A stretch of DNA of 64,000 nucleotides, from the NCBI GenBank assembly GCA_019843655.1, contig JACDQD010000001.1, forward strand, positions 43,096,230 through 43,160,229. The letters are read 5' to 3'. A program made the position numbers and the translations under genes. The notes below the pieces were generated by a model, which was given only the letters and a program-made list of their open reading frames with translations, was not told where the DNA came from and ran no database searches. Source of the DNA: Lethocerus indicus (Eukaryota; Arthropoda; Insecta; Hemiptera; Belostomatidae). Position 1 is the stretch's first letter, and every line of letters starts with the position of its first letter. Positions 32,314 to 45,238 of the stretch are shown here, in pieces.

Positions 32314-34462
32314 TCATCCTGGTATCTGAAAGGGAACTACCAAATCTTCTCTGTGTTCAACTTTTACATCAGCCATGGCAGCTTTAACCTTTCTTGCTGT
32401 ATTCTTTGCCTGAAAATAATCTTATTTCAAACTAAAAGTAAACTATAGAGCAGAATAATAATTATTAATCCTGTTTATATAAATATGATAAGTTTATAGA
32501 CCATTTACAACAGACTGAAAGTAACAAGTTCGTTGCTGGAATCAAACCTGGGGCAGTCCCTCACCAGGGGGAAGTTGAAATTCATCTCTATTGCTTAATA
32601 AAAATAACCCACTCAAATTAACTCAATTATAATTAAAAACACTAAACTCATTAAAGACACTATCATTTTCTTTCTTCACTAAGAAAAATCAGTACTGCTG
32701 GTTACAATAATGAATACACTTACTTTATTGTGGCAGTTGTATTAGGCTTATTTCTTAATACTATTGTACTATATTGGGCACACTTGTTTAATAAATTTCA
32801 TCTGCACTTACCAGAAGGTAGTCTTGAATATTAATCGGCTTTCCAATGAGAACTCTATCGGGTGCAGGTATGTCAATGAGGAGGCACTGATGCTTCACAG
32901 GATTCTGCCATGACCCGCCAGCGACAACAGCTATCTTTGAATGATACTGATTCATTCTCTCCAGATATTCATGCTGTTCCATGTTATGCGATCCCAAGGC
33001 GGCGACATCGATAACATTTCTGTTGTACAAAATTACTCTCAACTTTCTATTTTGTTTCTAACAAACTTTACTCACTGGTAAGATAATAAATGCTAAATAA
33101 ATTTATTTAGCATTTATTTATTATTTATAACCTATTTTATTAATGAATAAAATTGTACGTACGTTGCAGCTTCTTGAAGAATCTTGGTGAGGGCAGATTG
33201 TTCATCTGCTTTCTTTGGTAAAGAATGCGGGTAATTTGCTGAAATGTCATCACTGAAAAGGAGGAAAATTAAGGGAACAATAACTAGTAATTAGTCTACT
33301 TTAAATCATAAGAATAGTACAATTAGATGTAAAGAGAGAAAATTACTAAAATTTACATCTTAGTATACATAAATAACACAGTTCTGAACCAATTGGCGAG
33401 TCAGAATACGTATATGTTTATGCTAAAATCAAACTTAATCTGCATGTGTATGGCTCCTACATGAAGAAAATTACAATAGTATTTTGTTTAGTAATTGTAT
33501 ATTGCATGATAAAGTATAATAGCAATATACAATAGAATATAGAATGGCATGAATATTTATACGGATTTATAAATAATAAAAAAAAAAACATGTTAATTTT
33601 TGTAAGCATTTCCAAAAGTAAAGGGAAAAATGCAAATCATAATCTATTTATAGGATTTTAAATAGCAATATCCTTTGATATAAGTATGTTGTAAAAGCAT
33701 ATACACTAACACACATGTTTAATTCGTGTCAATCAATTCTTTAAATGTTTTGTAAATATAACTACAGAAATCCTGATTGCATAGGTTATAATAGCTATAA
33801 ACTCCTGCATTTTACAAAAGAAGAACATTTCAAAACACCTACATACTTACATAATGCTACATTTTAAACTCCAAAATGTCATTTGACATTTAGTACCACT
33901 AAAGTGTTTTTAAACTGAGTCCTTTAAAATAAACCACTATTGTTCATTAACTTACAAATAACATTAAACAAAATGTCTCTATAAATCGATCCAACAAAAG
34001 AGACTTGTATAAGAGTAAATATTAAAATGACAGGACATGTTCAGGAAATGTATGATTTAACAAAACTAAGCACCTCTGAACCCTTTGTATAGCTGATGAA
34101 TTACTAACTGGATCCACAAGTAAGTGAGTCCTCTCGTTGGCATCTCCACCCTAAAAAAATGCTACACCTCAAATTATAGTCAAAGAACGCAGTACAACAT
34201 TGAACCAAAAACATTATTGGAGAGGTCTATGACAAGCGGTTGACTAGAAGCTAAATGTAAACACATCGCGACAGCGTTTTAAACACTTCTTTCTCTTTTA
34301 AAAAGTGAATTCTTCTTTCATATATATACATATATTTGTGTGTTTACAGATGAGAGAAACAACTTCAGAAAGTTCAAAATAAAAATAGGGCCCGGCAATT
34401 ACCTGAGAACTGACAGTTTCAAAACAAAAGCACCAACATTCGCGACTAAAACAAGAACCCAT
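32314..34462 (-). CDS. LAMTOR1: LAMTOR1 (p18), Ragulator membrane anchor
   Basis: Five exons: 34462-34403, 34150-34074, 33252-33163, 33019-32812, 32409-32314; 176 residues against 161 in human. LAMTOR1 wraps the other Ragulator subunits, tethers the Rag GTPases to the late endosome or lysosome surface, and so supports amino-acid signalling to mTORC1. Visible features: an N-terminal MGSC (Gly2 myristoylation and Cys4 palmitoylation expected), an acidic-dileucine-like THLLVDP sorting motif, DEQSALTKILQEAATNVIDV, and the family hallmark GSHNMEQHEYLERMNQY, with the C-terminal EDLVVPFQIPG. Exon 1 is short (20 codons) and was found by seeking the required MGxC start followed by a donor (CAG|gtaatt). 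It has three further cysteines (9, 11, 13), more than the usual MGCC. Confidence 0.95.
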
Positions 34463-37141
34463 TTTTCAAAGGGCGATTTTCGGTTATTAAACGTAGAATC
34501 CACGCAAGACGCCGTTCAGATGTTATCCCATTGTACAGCAATACTAAACCTAACAACCGACAGCTAACACAGTTCTGATACTGATATGATGATAAGTGCC
34601 GGACGGGGGGGTCCAGTCTGTCCAACGGTATCAAATTACACCAAAGGTTGTCATTATTTTAATCTTAGTCTCAAATCCGGTAATTTTTATAAATTTTCAA
34701 AACATTTCAAGCTTTGAACGACTTAAGCTAAAACCTGAATTATGTAATCTAGGGTGAGGAGTAAACGACTTCGTCACTTATAATTTTTTTTTAAGTATCA
34801 AACACAAATAATTTTGTAAACCGAAAATTAACTGAAGTAATATATCTTTATTTAATACAGTAGACATTGTGATGGTATATTTTTGAATAAATTCACTTCA
34901 ATAGTCATAATAGTAATATTTCAATACTTATTGTTGGCACTGAGTAATCTATTCCTACATTAAAACACTTTATCTATCGGGGATAATTCATCCGTTCTAC
35001 TGATAAATTAATTGGCTGTATTAGGGAAAGCGTTACATAAAAATATTCATACTTAACAAGAATTACGCTTCGCAAAAAACTGTACAATAAGAAATATAAA
35101 AGATTTATTGTAAACTTGAAAATGATGCTACAGAGTTGAGCATAATTCGGTATTCAGTTACCTTTAAAACTATAATCCAAATTTATCTTCTGAATACTGT
35201 TACATTACTTGAATAATGTTATTACTGATTAGTAGTAATGTTATTATTGATAATACAAATGTGTTAATAGCACCATAAAATAGGTGGGACCCTAACAAAG
35301 TTGTTAAACTATTAATTTTAAACTAAACTGTTCAACATTGTTCAAATAGGTGACAGAATTTTAAATAATCTACAATAAAATGTCTTGTTAGTGAAACGGT
35401 GACTTCACATACAAAATTAGATGTCTTTATTAATTTACAGTTGAACCTGAAAAAAGATATTCTAACAGATAAATTAGACATATCAGAGGATAATAGAATT
35501 TCACATAACTATTCATTAATAACAATCGATAAAAGATTTATTTTAGGCTACAATTATCTGATAGATAAATCAGGAACAATATACATACAATTAAAAAAAA
35601 TGAAACAAACTTAGGTTGATAAACTTAACATAATATTAAAATATAACAAAGATTGTGTATAAAAATTTTAATACAAAGTTAATAGTCAGTACTAGCAATA
35701 TTTTTTGTTGTGGTCACAAAATTTTCACCCACATTACAATCCCAACATTTACTATTGCAGCATTCCAATATATCACTTTGGCATTTTGAATCTGATTTGT
35801 TTAATACTTAGAAAACACAATAAAGTATATTTATTCCATCAATTTTCAAACAATTTTAACTGCTTTACATAACAGCAATTTCAACATATTTTACGTTTTC
35901 ATATAAAATCAACAGCCTTTACTTAAACATATAAACATGAAAGAAATAACTATCTAGATTTTAACCTATAATAATTTGTACAATACAGCTTAAACTAAGA
36001 GTATTTTGTTACCACAATCACACAGGATGCTTCCCACTACTGACCTTCAGTGTGTACAATCACAAAGAACTTGTTATGATGGACACATCTTTAACCGAAC
36101 TTCAAACATAAATGCAGTTGTAGCATACTAAGAACAGTAGAATTAACTCTAGTTAAAAATCCAAAGGTGATCACAAAATAATGAGAACTCTCATTACTCC
36201 TTCATATAGTAGTTATTAGTAAAAATTATGGAAACAATGATACCTAAGCCAAATACTTTCAATGAAGGATTAGTTTGCATACTATGAATTATTAATCAAC
36301 TGGATAAATTGTAACTATCATACATGTAAAAATATATGCACATTTTTAAACATATAAACTAATACAATTATAAGAAACTACTGTTCATTTAAGCTGGATG
36401 GGCACACATTATCAAAGAAACACCTTTATACACAGTTATCATAAAACAATGTCGTGCAAAAAAACCAGAAATACAAAAACAGTGCCAACAAAAAAAAATT
36501 AAATAACTGAAAAGACAAGTGCATTAAAAGAGCAATTAAGTAGACCTCTCAAATTTTCACAGTAGCACTCGAAACAAACAACCTACAGAAAAGGTTTCAG
36601 TAAATGTAAATGTTTTTATCCCCTGTTTTCAATTCAATTTACATATCATAATGTCCATACTAAATCTCTACTTTTCCTGAGTTCCAGAAAAAAGTTTTAT
36701 AATAAATCATTTTAAGTAATTTTAAATAAATATTAATATTTTTCTCCCACTCTAGGCTATAATAAATTAATGTATATTTTATAGGTGGTAACATGTCATA
36801 TATGTTTGATTGGTGGTTATAAAGAGAATCATTGGCTGAATGGCTGATCGATGCCGTCCTCTTGTAATAATTGAACACTCAACATTTTCACTGGTTAGTT
36901 ATCCCAGCGTGAAGGTGTTAATAAACTAAACATAGATTTTTTGCATTTTCAATTATTCTTGGTTATTTTGTTTTCTAATACAATTGTTAGCCCCATTCCA
37001 GTAAATCAAATAAATTATTATACAATATTTTGGTTCAAAAGGTATAAATTTCATGAATAAAATGCACAACATAGGCTTATATGAAAAATGTTTTTGTATA
37101 ATATTTCCCCGAAAACTATATGACACGATATCACATAATGG
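34463..37141. other. LAMTOR1 upstream region and TBC1D22 3' UTR
   Basis: Both flanking genes are on the minus strand. The stretch is AT-rich and has no conserved coding sequence. An open frame of 71 codons at 35399-35614 (+) has no recognisable motif and typical AT-rich composition. The LAMTOR1 promoter must lie just right of 34462. Confidence 0.45.
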
Positions 37142-40100
37142 TCAACTGCCCTTGCTCTGAAAATGGTTTGGAGCATCGGCAAATGTAAACTTGAGTTTAT
37201 AAGCCTCAGCGACGAGTAATCCTATATTTGAATCATCCCAGTTCTGGGTTGGCAAATTTTGAAGCATAAGCATCAGTCCCTGAAATATAATAATTGTGTA
37301 ACTACAATTTTGAACTTCAATTGTATGAGATTCAACTAGATTTTAGAAAATTATGTTACAGTTTAAATTTTGTAGATTTCGTGTTCTTCTGTCTCCTCTT
37401 GCTGTTTTGGTCTTTAGCTTTTGGTATTTAGAGACAAAAGTACACAAAATCTACAGTATCCAAACCCCTTGCAGACCACAAAACAGGTATTTTAAACTAG
37501 TTTAAATTTTATACTGACCTGAAAATCTTTTTCTAAAATAAGCCTTTGCCTCCAATGGAGGAGGAAAGCAGCACAAACAAATAGTTGGAAGGAAGCAAAA
37601 GTATCTAATTCAGCTAAATAAGTGTCCCATAATCTTATTAAGCAGCGTAATGGTAATTCTCTTGTCAATAAATTATTCATCCATCGAAATGAAAATTGTA
37701 AATATTCTACGCCATTACTCTGTAAATGCTTATGTAATTCACCTAAAAAATATTAACCATTTAATTTTAGTTTTAGAATCTATTAAAACTAGATCTCAAT
37801 CAATTAATGTATATGAAATCAGTATAGTGAATACCTCAAATTAATACATAAATAAATAATAAAATTAAAAGACTCGATAGAAACAAAAAAAATACCATCT
37901 ATCCTTTGTATCAATTCTTTCAGCTGATGTATTTTATGCTGAATTCCAAGTTGTGGAAATATATAATTATCTTGGATTCCGTCCAAAAATTTACAGAAAC
38001 ACCAGTAAGAATCGGCTTCAATAATATTTCTATCTTCTTGACTCAACATGTTCACATCTAATGAATCTAAATCTGTACCTAGAGACATAACTAGTGTTAT
38101 TTTAACAACATAATCAAAGCATATTTTAACTTCAGTTTTAACTAAAAAAATATCTGCTTGTTTTGTATATTAAATTTATATTCTGACTGAACTTGAAGGA
38201 TTACGTCATCTGTCATGTTACAGACATAATTAAACAATATTAAAATTGCTTACCAGCTGGTGCTACCTGCTGTAAAAACACAATATAAAATGGAGTTACA
38301 AGATCATTAATGCCCTGCACATAACCGGCAGGATGTCTGACTGACCATATAAATAATATCCTTTCGAACATTTCCTGCACTACTTTTTGCCTGAACAATC
38401 CAATTGTTGGGCTCATTCTTGGTATGTCAATATGAATCTAAAGCAAAAATAAAAAGTCAGTTCTTGTTATTTAGCATGAATGCTACCTTATATCAATATA
38501 TATTTAACTTATTTAAGATTAAAAAAATTACACAAACTCACTTGTCTATATGTTCCTTGATATGTTTCATCTCTATTTTCTGTGTCATAATATTCCTTTA
38601 CAAAATTCCAATAATCTGTTCTCTTTTTGCAAAGAGTTTCAACTCTCAACTCTAAACTTGCTGGGGCATAACCCTGAAATCATAATGAATGTACTGTTTT
38701 AACCAATTTGAATGTACATCATTTGATGGTAAAAGTAATGTAGTTAACTTACGGACAAAAGTCTCCACGTGTCAGCTTTTACCAGAAATGGAATCCCGGG
38801 CCAACTTAGTTTTTGCAGTTCTTCAAGTTTCAATAAAGGAACTCCAAGTAACGTTTGAAATTTTTTAATTTTGCTTTCATCCAAATCCAGTTCTGTTATG
38901 CAAAATATAAAAATAAGCTGGTAACTTGTTTTATAATCTAGATAGTGTATGGAATACTATTTGGCATCAGTTACATCCATTATTAACTGTACGGTAAATT
39001 TAAATACAAATCTATACTTACTAGAAAACTGAAGATTCAGTTGTGAGCTTAATTTCTGCGGTGGAACTTTATTCTTACAATCTCCTAAAGCAAGTTTCTT
39101 TTTTAATTAAAAATCTACTATTATTATTATTGAATAAAATGAAAATCATACAACAGATTTACTATTGTAATTATGTTTTAATAAATATAAACATTTAATT
39201 AATATTTTAAATATACCTCTAGCAATAAAGAAGTTGTTTATAGAAAATACATTTTACTTGTTGTATACATAACATACCTTTTTGTGTTGTTGATTGGGGT
39301 TTATTCACTTCGGCTCGCTTTTCAACATGATGTACACTTTCTGCAGACTTGTTTTTATGAATATTTATAACGCTATCAGCAGCAGACTGGGAAACCTTCT
39401 TAGATATCTTTACATCTATCACAAATAAAAATTTCACAACACTTAAAACCTAATTTAGTTTATAAAATAATAAAAAAAATACCAGGTAACATTTCTTCCT
39501 CTCTGTAAATGCAAAAATTCAATTCACAACAGTAAACATTAATAAATAGTACATTATACACTAAAAAATTAAGTTAAATATAGGAACTCACTAGAAATAT
39601 TGCAGAATTCATCATCACCTAAATCCCAAGCATCATTAACACTTTGTTGGAAATCCTGAAAAGAACTTGAAGTAGATGGTGTAACTGTGTTAGATTTCAG
39701 CTCTTTTCTGGGACTTATCCTATCAACAAATTAAGAGTTGTGTCATAAATATTATAAATAATATTTATCCTCCAAATATTAATCCAACATTCACTGTTAA
39801 ATAGGCAATGTGTATGATAAATATTTAAAATTGTATGCGCTGTTATAAAAACTAGTAAATTTCTAACTAATTATCTATTTATTATTACAGAAGTTATTGT
39901 TCAGACAAATATGTTGGCAGAAATTAATAAACATTTTATAATTTAAATACTATATACACATTATATAATTTGTGTATAATTATTTGAAGAAACAATCCTA
40001 CATTTTATAATATTACCAATTGGGAACATGATTTAAAAATTGCATAGAAATTATTGTTATTTTGAAATATACAACTGTGAATTTGTAATGGTAGTCCTAT

Positions 40101-40246
40101 TTTATAGGAAATATTATAAATATTATCTAACCTACATGGTTCAGAGAATATTCTTACATATTTACTGACCTCCCAGGCACAGCTTTTATATTCTTCCTCC
40201 AAAATGATGCACTCCTTACATCATCAGATCCATCCTGGATGTCCAT
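37142..40246 (-). CDS. TBC1D22: TBC1D22-type Rab GTPase-activating protein
   Basis: Eleven exons: 40246-40170, 39719-39592, 39500-39483, 39415-39278, 39084-39022, 38892-38753, 38673-38542, 38437-38254, 38078-37896, 37742-37519, 37279-37142; 474 residues (human paralogues are just over 500). The N-terminal half is a disordered linker with the conserved NDAWDLGDDE. The TBC domain runs from about residue 170 to 440: SWPGIP, IHIDIPR with the arginine finger R239, HPAGYVQGINDL with the glutamine finger Q273, then EADSYWCFCKFLDGIQDNY and RWMNNLLTRELPLRCLIRLW. Both catalytic fingers are intact, so GAP activity is expected. TBC1D22 proteins have been tied to Golgi and 14-3-3/ACBD3 interactions in vertebrates. 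Exon 3 is an 18-nt microexon. Intron 10 contains a short Mutator-like element. The ASAH1 gene lies head-to-head. Confidence 0.94.
37369..37497. mobile_element. Short Mutator-like MITE, internally deleted, in TBC1D22 intron 10
   Basis: The left end reads TTTGTAGATTTCGTGTTCTTC and the reverse of the right end reads GTTTAAAATACCTGTTTTGTGG; both match termini of the larger element at 55360-57681. The flank AGTTTAAAT occurs at 37360-37368 and again at 37499-37507, a 9-bp target duplication with one extra base before the right copy. The element is only about 129 bp, so nearly all internal sequence is gone. Confidence 0.65.
39483..39500 (-). other. TBC1D22: 18-nt microexon of TBC1D22
   Basis: Sequence AGGAAGAAATGTTACCTG, between acceptor ttacagag| and donor |gtattt. 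It joins phase-1 introns on both sides, giving K-E-E-M-L-P-D. Using the earlier AG would add two bases and create a stop at the start of the next exon, so the later AG is required. Skipping it keeps the frame and removes six residues. Confidence 0.7.
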
Positions 40247-40884
40247 TTTGAAAATTAAATGTCAGGTCATATTTAAAACAAATACTGAAACAATAACATA
40301 TAAACTAACATCATATGAAAACAAAGACAGTTTTAAGTATCATAGAATGAAGTAACAAAGAAAACATAAATAGTAGCGAGATTTATGGTTTAAAACTAAA
40401 AAAACCGAAATTATCTAGCGAGTTTATCATTAAAGGCGCAGACAATGTATGGAATCGTTAACAAAAATTCACGAACCAGAAGTGTCTAATAAGCGGACAA
40501 TAGGTCTTTTACCTTTGTGAAAAGAGAATTCCGTCGGTTTCCAAGCGGTGACAGAACCGACATTGGGTCCGGTTAAAGGCAAGGTTAAAACGGCGAAATT
40601 ATACGAGGTTTACAATTACGGATTCACTGCCAGGGAGACTTACTAAAAATTGCCCAGACTTTCACTTGTTTCGAAGCCTGAGCCAACGGACGACGCGACG
40701 TTAACGAGAGTGTAAAATGAAAATCCGAGAATTTAAACCGCCCCCGTGACAAAACATAATTGGGACGTCGTTTGACGCTAATATGGTCGACTCGAAAACA
40801 ATATTTACGTCAAATGGTCGCACTCTGGCCAACAATCCAAACCGAATTCCAGCCTACGGCAATACCTCAATACTACAATACCTA

Positions 40885-41015
40885 ATTATAATTACGAATC
40901 ACATAATTACTAATCATATAATTATGAATCATATAATTACGAATCATATAATTACGAATCATATAATTATGAATCATACAATTACGCACGGCGCAATTAC
41001 GAATCATATAATTAC
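40885..41015. repeat. 15-bp minisatellite
   Basis: About eight degenerate copies of ATTACGAATCATATA in tandem. The period is a multiple of three, so it makes an open frame reading NHIIT repeats, which I do not regard as coding. Confidence 0.9.
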
Positions 41016-41240
41016 AAAAAATATAAACCATTCGGTAATATCCTATACGCATTAATACGGCTGACTATCAAAAACGAGAGTTAACTTTTACAAATAAGTG
41101 ACAAATAAACATCAAATTAGTAATTACAGACGGTGCGAGTAAAAATGTAATACATTTTAATATAATTCAGTTAAATAATATTAGATGATAAAATTAAACA
41201 CCCGACAAATATAATTGTGCATGAACCAAAACATAAAATA

Positions 41241-41298
41241 TTTGATGTATTGTATTTGATGTATTGTATTTTATGTATTGTATTTTATGTATTGTATA
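41241..41298. repeat. 14-15 bp tandem repeat
   Basis: About four copies of GATGTATTGTATTT or ATGTATTGTATTTT. Confidence 0.85.
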
Positions 41299-41926
41299 TA
41301 CTCCGCCTGTTCGCATATTTCCATATGATTTTTATCCGAACGTTTTTCGTGAATAAAACGAAACAAAAAACTCATGGTACAAATTATGTGGCACAACTTA
41401 AAAATAATACGAGTTTGTGAAAATATTTATGTTTTAAGGCTTAATCACCTTGGTTGAGGATTAAGCCTTAAGGTGTATTTCTTCTGATTTCTCAACTGGT
41501 TGGAGCGTTGAGTTGTTTTATCGTGAATGAACGCTTCATGTTCGTCAAAAGGAGAAACTATCACTTCGTTAAGTTGCAATTTCTTTAAAAATAAAATATA
41601 ATTTCGTTACAGGTAATTCTCGTTAGCTGAGTTTTCATTTATGCGCAGAGCTTTGCTTTTTCGATGCAACAAATGCATTAAATATGAAGAAAATAGTAAA
41701 TAAAAGTTTTGCAAGAACACTTTACGGCTTGTATAATGACAACATATAAATCTACTCGGAGTTTAAGGCGTGGCAATACGAAACTAAAATGGAATGTTAT
41801 TACCATTGATGCTCTGCTATTGGTTCCTATTGCACTCTTTTAAAGGAAGGTTTCAATGTGAAGGGTTTTGTGTATTATTTATTAAGTTGTCAATTTCAGG
41901 AGCAGTATGTATAGTGTGATTTAACA

Positions 41927-44776
41927 ATGTACTCGGAAAATATCCTCTTTTTAATTCTATGCGCAAATATGGCATTGGGATTTGAAATCATTTCAAATTC
42001 TGTGTCCCTTGAGAGTCCTGTAAGTGTCATTTTGTTTAAATAAAAAGTTCATTCATTTTGTTGGTTTAAGAAATACATTTCTTTTAGTATTTGCAATTAA
42101 TTTAGGATTAAATAGGTTTTGGAATAACAATGTAAATTTAGGAAGAATTTGAATTTCTATTCATAAAATTATTTTAATTAAGCTTTCTATTTTGGATATT
42201 TTAATTATCTAGAATTCTTTTTTCACACCATTAAAATCAACTGTCTGATGTGTATATTGTAAATATTTGTTTCTGTTTTTAAGTTCCATGGTTGCGAGAA
42301 CAAGTCTGGAGAACTTCATACACTAGGGTATTCATTTTTTTAATAATCTTCATTGATTTAACAATCTAGATAATTATTTAAATATTATACAACCATTTTT
42401 AAAAAAGTACGATTGATTAATTGAATTTTGTTTTTAGGTCTGCTGGTGTTCCTCAGTTCCAGATTAATTTAGATGATCCACCTGAACACCGATGGAATGC
42501 TGTGATTGCATCTAAACGAGAACATGTGAACGTTTTTTATTTTTTTAATATAATGAAAGGGGGGTTTAAATCTAAGAGAGAAAGTCAGTTAATTTTTATA
42601 ATTATATAGAGTATTAAAAAATGCATAACATCGGCATCAGGCAAAATTGCTACTTTATGAAACTATAATGGAAAAATTACCTATGTTTGAAAGATTCCTT
42701 TTCATGTAAATATAATTATTTTATGGTATATAAATGGTTTATGGCCTAATATTAAATTATATATTGTAAATTTTGAACAGATGTTGGATCTGCTTAATTC
42801 TATTAAGAAGAATACTGGATACATTTTTGGTAACAAGATCTTTGAATTAGTGGATGAATATTTACCTTGGCTTGCAAAGACCTTACCAGAAGAGTACTAT
42901 TTAGAGCTAGAAGGCATTTCTAAAGCAGCTAATATTAAACTAGGGGAAATAACATTGTTCAATGTGTTCTATGAATTCTTCAGTGTCTGCACCTCAATTA
43001 TAATGAAAGATAAAAATGGAGCTATGTATCATGGACGAAATTTGGATTTTGGTCTGTTCCTTGGGTAAGATCAACATCTACCGATTTTACTTTACCTTAA
43101 AGTAAAATAATACTATTTTTGACTGTAAAAAATATGGTACCATGTTCAATTACTTTTATGATGATTTTGTAATAGTTACTAAAAAGTTAAATTGTTCCGT
43201 AAATGCATTCTAAATATGCATATACATTTGTATAATATATAATGTGTGTGGATTTCAGATGGGATGTAAATAATAAAACTTGGCTTACGACAGAATTTTT
43301 GAGACCATTGATTATAAAAGTCGATTTTATTCAAGCTAATAAAACAGTGTATTCCTCTGTACATTTTGCTGGATACATTGGTGTTCTCACTGCAGTTAAA
43401 AAGGTTTTCAGAATTATATTTTGTTTGTTTTAATACTATTTTAATTTTTTAATGTGTACCATTAATTAGTTTTGATGCTTTTGAGTTTGTTAGAATGGTA
43501 TTTTGGAATTTTTTTTGTACCTGAAATAATACACATGAATAATATTCATAAAAAGAATACACATTCTAATATAGTTGAATTACACTGATATGAGAATGTA
43601 TTATAAGCCAGCCATCTATTCTTTAATGGCCAATAGACATGATTCATTATAGCCAATAGACATAATTCATTATAACCAATATTATATTGATAGTTTAAAT
43701 TTAATGTTATGCATGCTTTTTTTTTAGTATTTATGACTAAGTGAAACTATTTAACTTTTACCTGAGCAAATTTTTACTTTTGTAAATTAATATTTTTAGG
43801 GTAAATTCAGTTTGACTGTAAATGAAAGGTTCAAAATGAACGGTGGTTATATCGGCATAATGGAGTGGATATTAGGGAACAGAAATTTGAAATGGATTGG
43901 GCTCTTGACCAGGGATGTTATGCTCGAGGCAAATAATTTTGTTTCAGCACAGAAAATGTTAGCAAAAAATTCATTAATAGCACCAGTTTATTTTATTTTA
44001 GCAGGAAATCTCTCTGAGGTAAATATCTTGTTTCAGATCCAATTAATTTATAAAAAATTATTGTAATTCTTGAAAATATATGCTGTGATGAGTTTTTCCT
44101 AAGCGTAATTGATATTTCTTTAGCTTTGAATATTTTCTTATGTGTGTAATAATATGATATTTATGGTTTAATTGATTTGTTCTAAATATAATATTAATGA
44201 TTCATTATCTAAATAATGTTTTTATGAAATTACTATTACTGTAATATGAAAATCAAGTACAGTACATAAATGTTTTTTGTGGTTATTTGATCACCATAGA
44301 CCTAATTTTTATGATTAAGGGTTGTATTATCACAAGAAATCGTAATGGTTACGACATTTGGCCCTTGGGAGAATGTCATAAGGGTCAAACTCAAAGTTGG
44401 TTTATTATTCAAACTAATTATGACCATTGGAAAAATACACCTTTTTATGATAATCGACGTGATCCAGCTATTAAATGCATGGAAGAAGGAGGAAATAGTA
44501 AACCATTCAAAACTCTGCTCAATGTTCTCTCCACTCGTCCAATATTAAATAAGGTACAAGTACAAAGTTCGTTTTCTGTCTCAGCTTTGTATACATATCT
44601 ACAATTAATATTAGTTGAGACTTAATTCTTACTTACTAAATAATAACTTATTATATAATATTTTCTCTTTTTAATTTTTTTTTTAGCTTACAACATATAC
44701 TGCCATTACAGAAGTGAATTCTGGTGATTTTTATGTTAAGCTTCAAGACTGTAAGCAGCCATGTTGGCCATGGTAA
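41927..44776 (+). CDS. ASAH1: Acid ceramidase (N-acylsphingosine amidohydrolase)
   Basis: Eight exons: 41927-42019, 42284-42327, 42438-42525, 42781-43064, 43259-43403, 43800-44018, 44320-44553, 44687-44776; 398 residues, against 395 in human. It is a lysosomal Ntn-hydrolase cleaving ceramide to sphingosine and fatty acid after autoproteolysis. A signal peptide (residues 1 to about 18, ILFLILCANMALG) starts the protein. The autocleavage site and nucleophile Cys145 sit in FYEFFSVCTSI, followed by HGRNLDFGLFLGW. Other family blocks are HFAGYIGVLTAVKK, LTVNERFKMNGGYIGIMEWI, CIITRNR, QTNYDHWK, NRRDPA and the C-terminal DCKQPCWPW. The nearest alternative, N-acylethanolamine acid amidase, is disfavoured by the length and the WITE-like WLTTEFLRPL segment. 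The next gene starts 462 bp downstream on the same strand. Confidence 0.95.
43624..43685. repeat. Short tandem repeat in ASAH1 intron 5
   Basis: A 28-29 bp unit containing GCCAATAGACATGATTCATTATA is repeated about twice. Confidence 0.8.
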
Positions 44777-45238
44777 ACTGTTTCTTTATATTAAACATAA
44801 TGTTTAATTTACCTACATAAAAGTATAATAATTATGTTTAAATATATACCCTACAAATATCTATGATCTCTTATTTTATGTTAACAGAAGTAGTATTATA
44901 GCTTCAGTTATATATTTGCATGAATTTATTGAATAGCACTTAAGTTTCATTTGTTCTTGTTTACATGAATGGAAAGAGGATTTTATATAATCCTCTTTTA
45001 AGGATAATAGGTTATAAACATAGTTGCCAGTTTCATTCATATTTTCATTTATTCAGTTACCTATATTTGTGTTCCCAGCTATGTTTTATTTTAAAAATAT
45101 AGTTAAATTATAAATTAAAATAATAATATATCTGTAACATGCTCAGTGGAAGTGTGATAATATAGATCCAAAGTACATTTAGATCAGTAGAAAAATGTTT
45201 TAATCATTTATACTTATAACTAATTTATTATTTGTGAA

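Larger units (their letters stand above)
40247..41926. promoter_or_regulatory. Divergent promoter region between TBC1D22 and acid ceramidase
   Basis: The two start codons are 1.68 kb apart and point outward, so both promoters lie here. CpG is enriched at 40430-40800. Two small minisatellites follow (40885-41015 and 41241-41298). An inverted CCAAT word (ATTGG) is at about 41819, near 108 bp before the ASAH1 ATG. No TATA box is obvious. Confidence 0.5.

Noticed and set aside
35399..35614. 71-codon plus-strand frame in the TBC1D22 3' region
   Set aside because: AT-rich composition, no recognisable motif, and position in a probable 3' UTR on the opposite strand.
40783..41055. Open frame of 90 codons with NHIIT repeats
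   Set aside because: It is produced by a 15-bp minisatellite whose period is divisible by three. No signal, domain or splice context.
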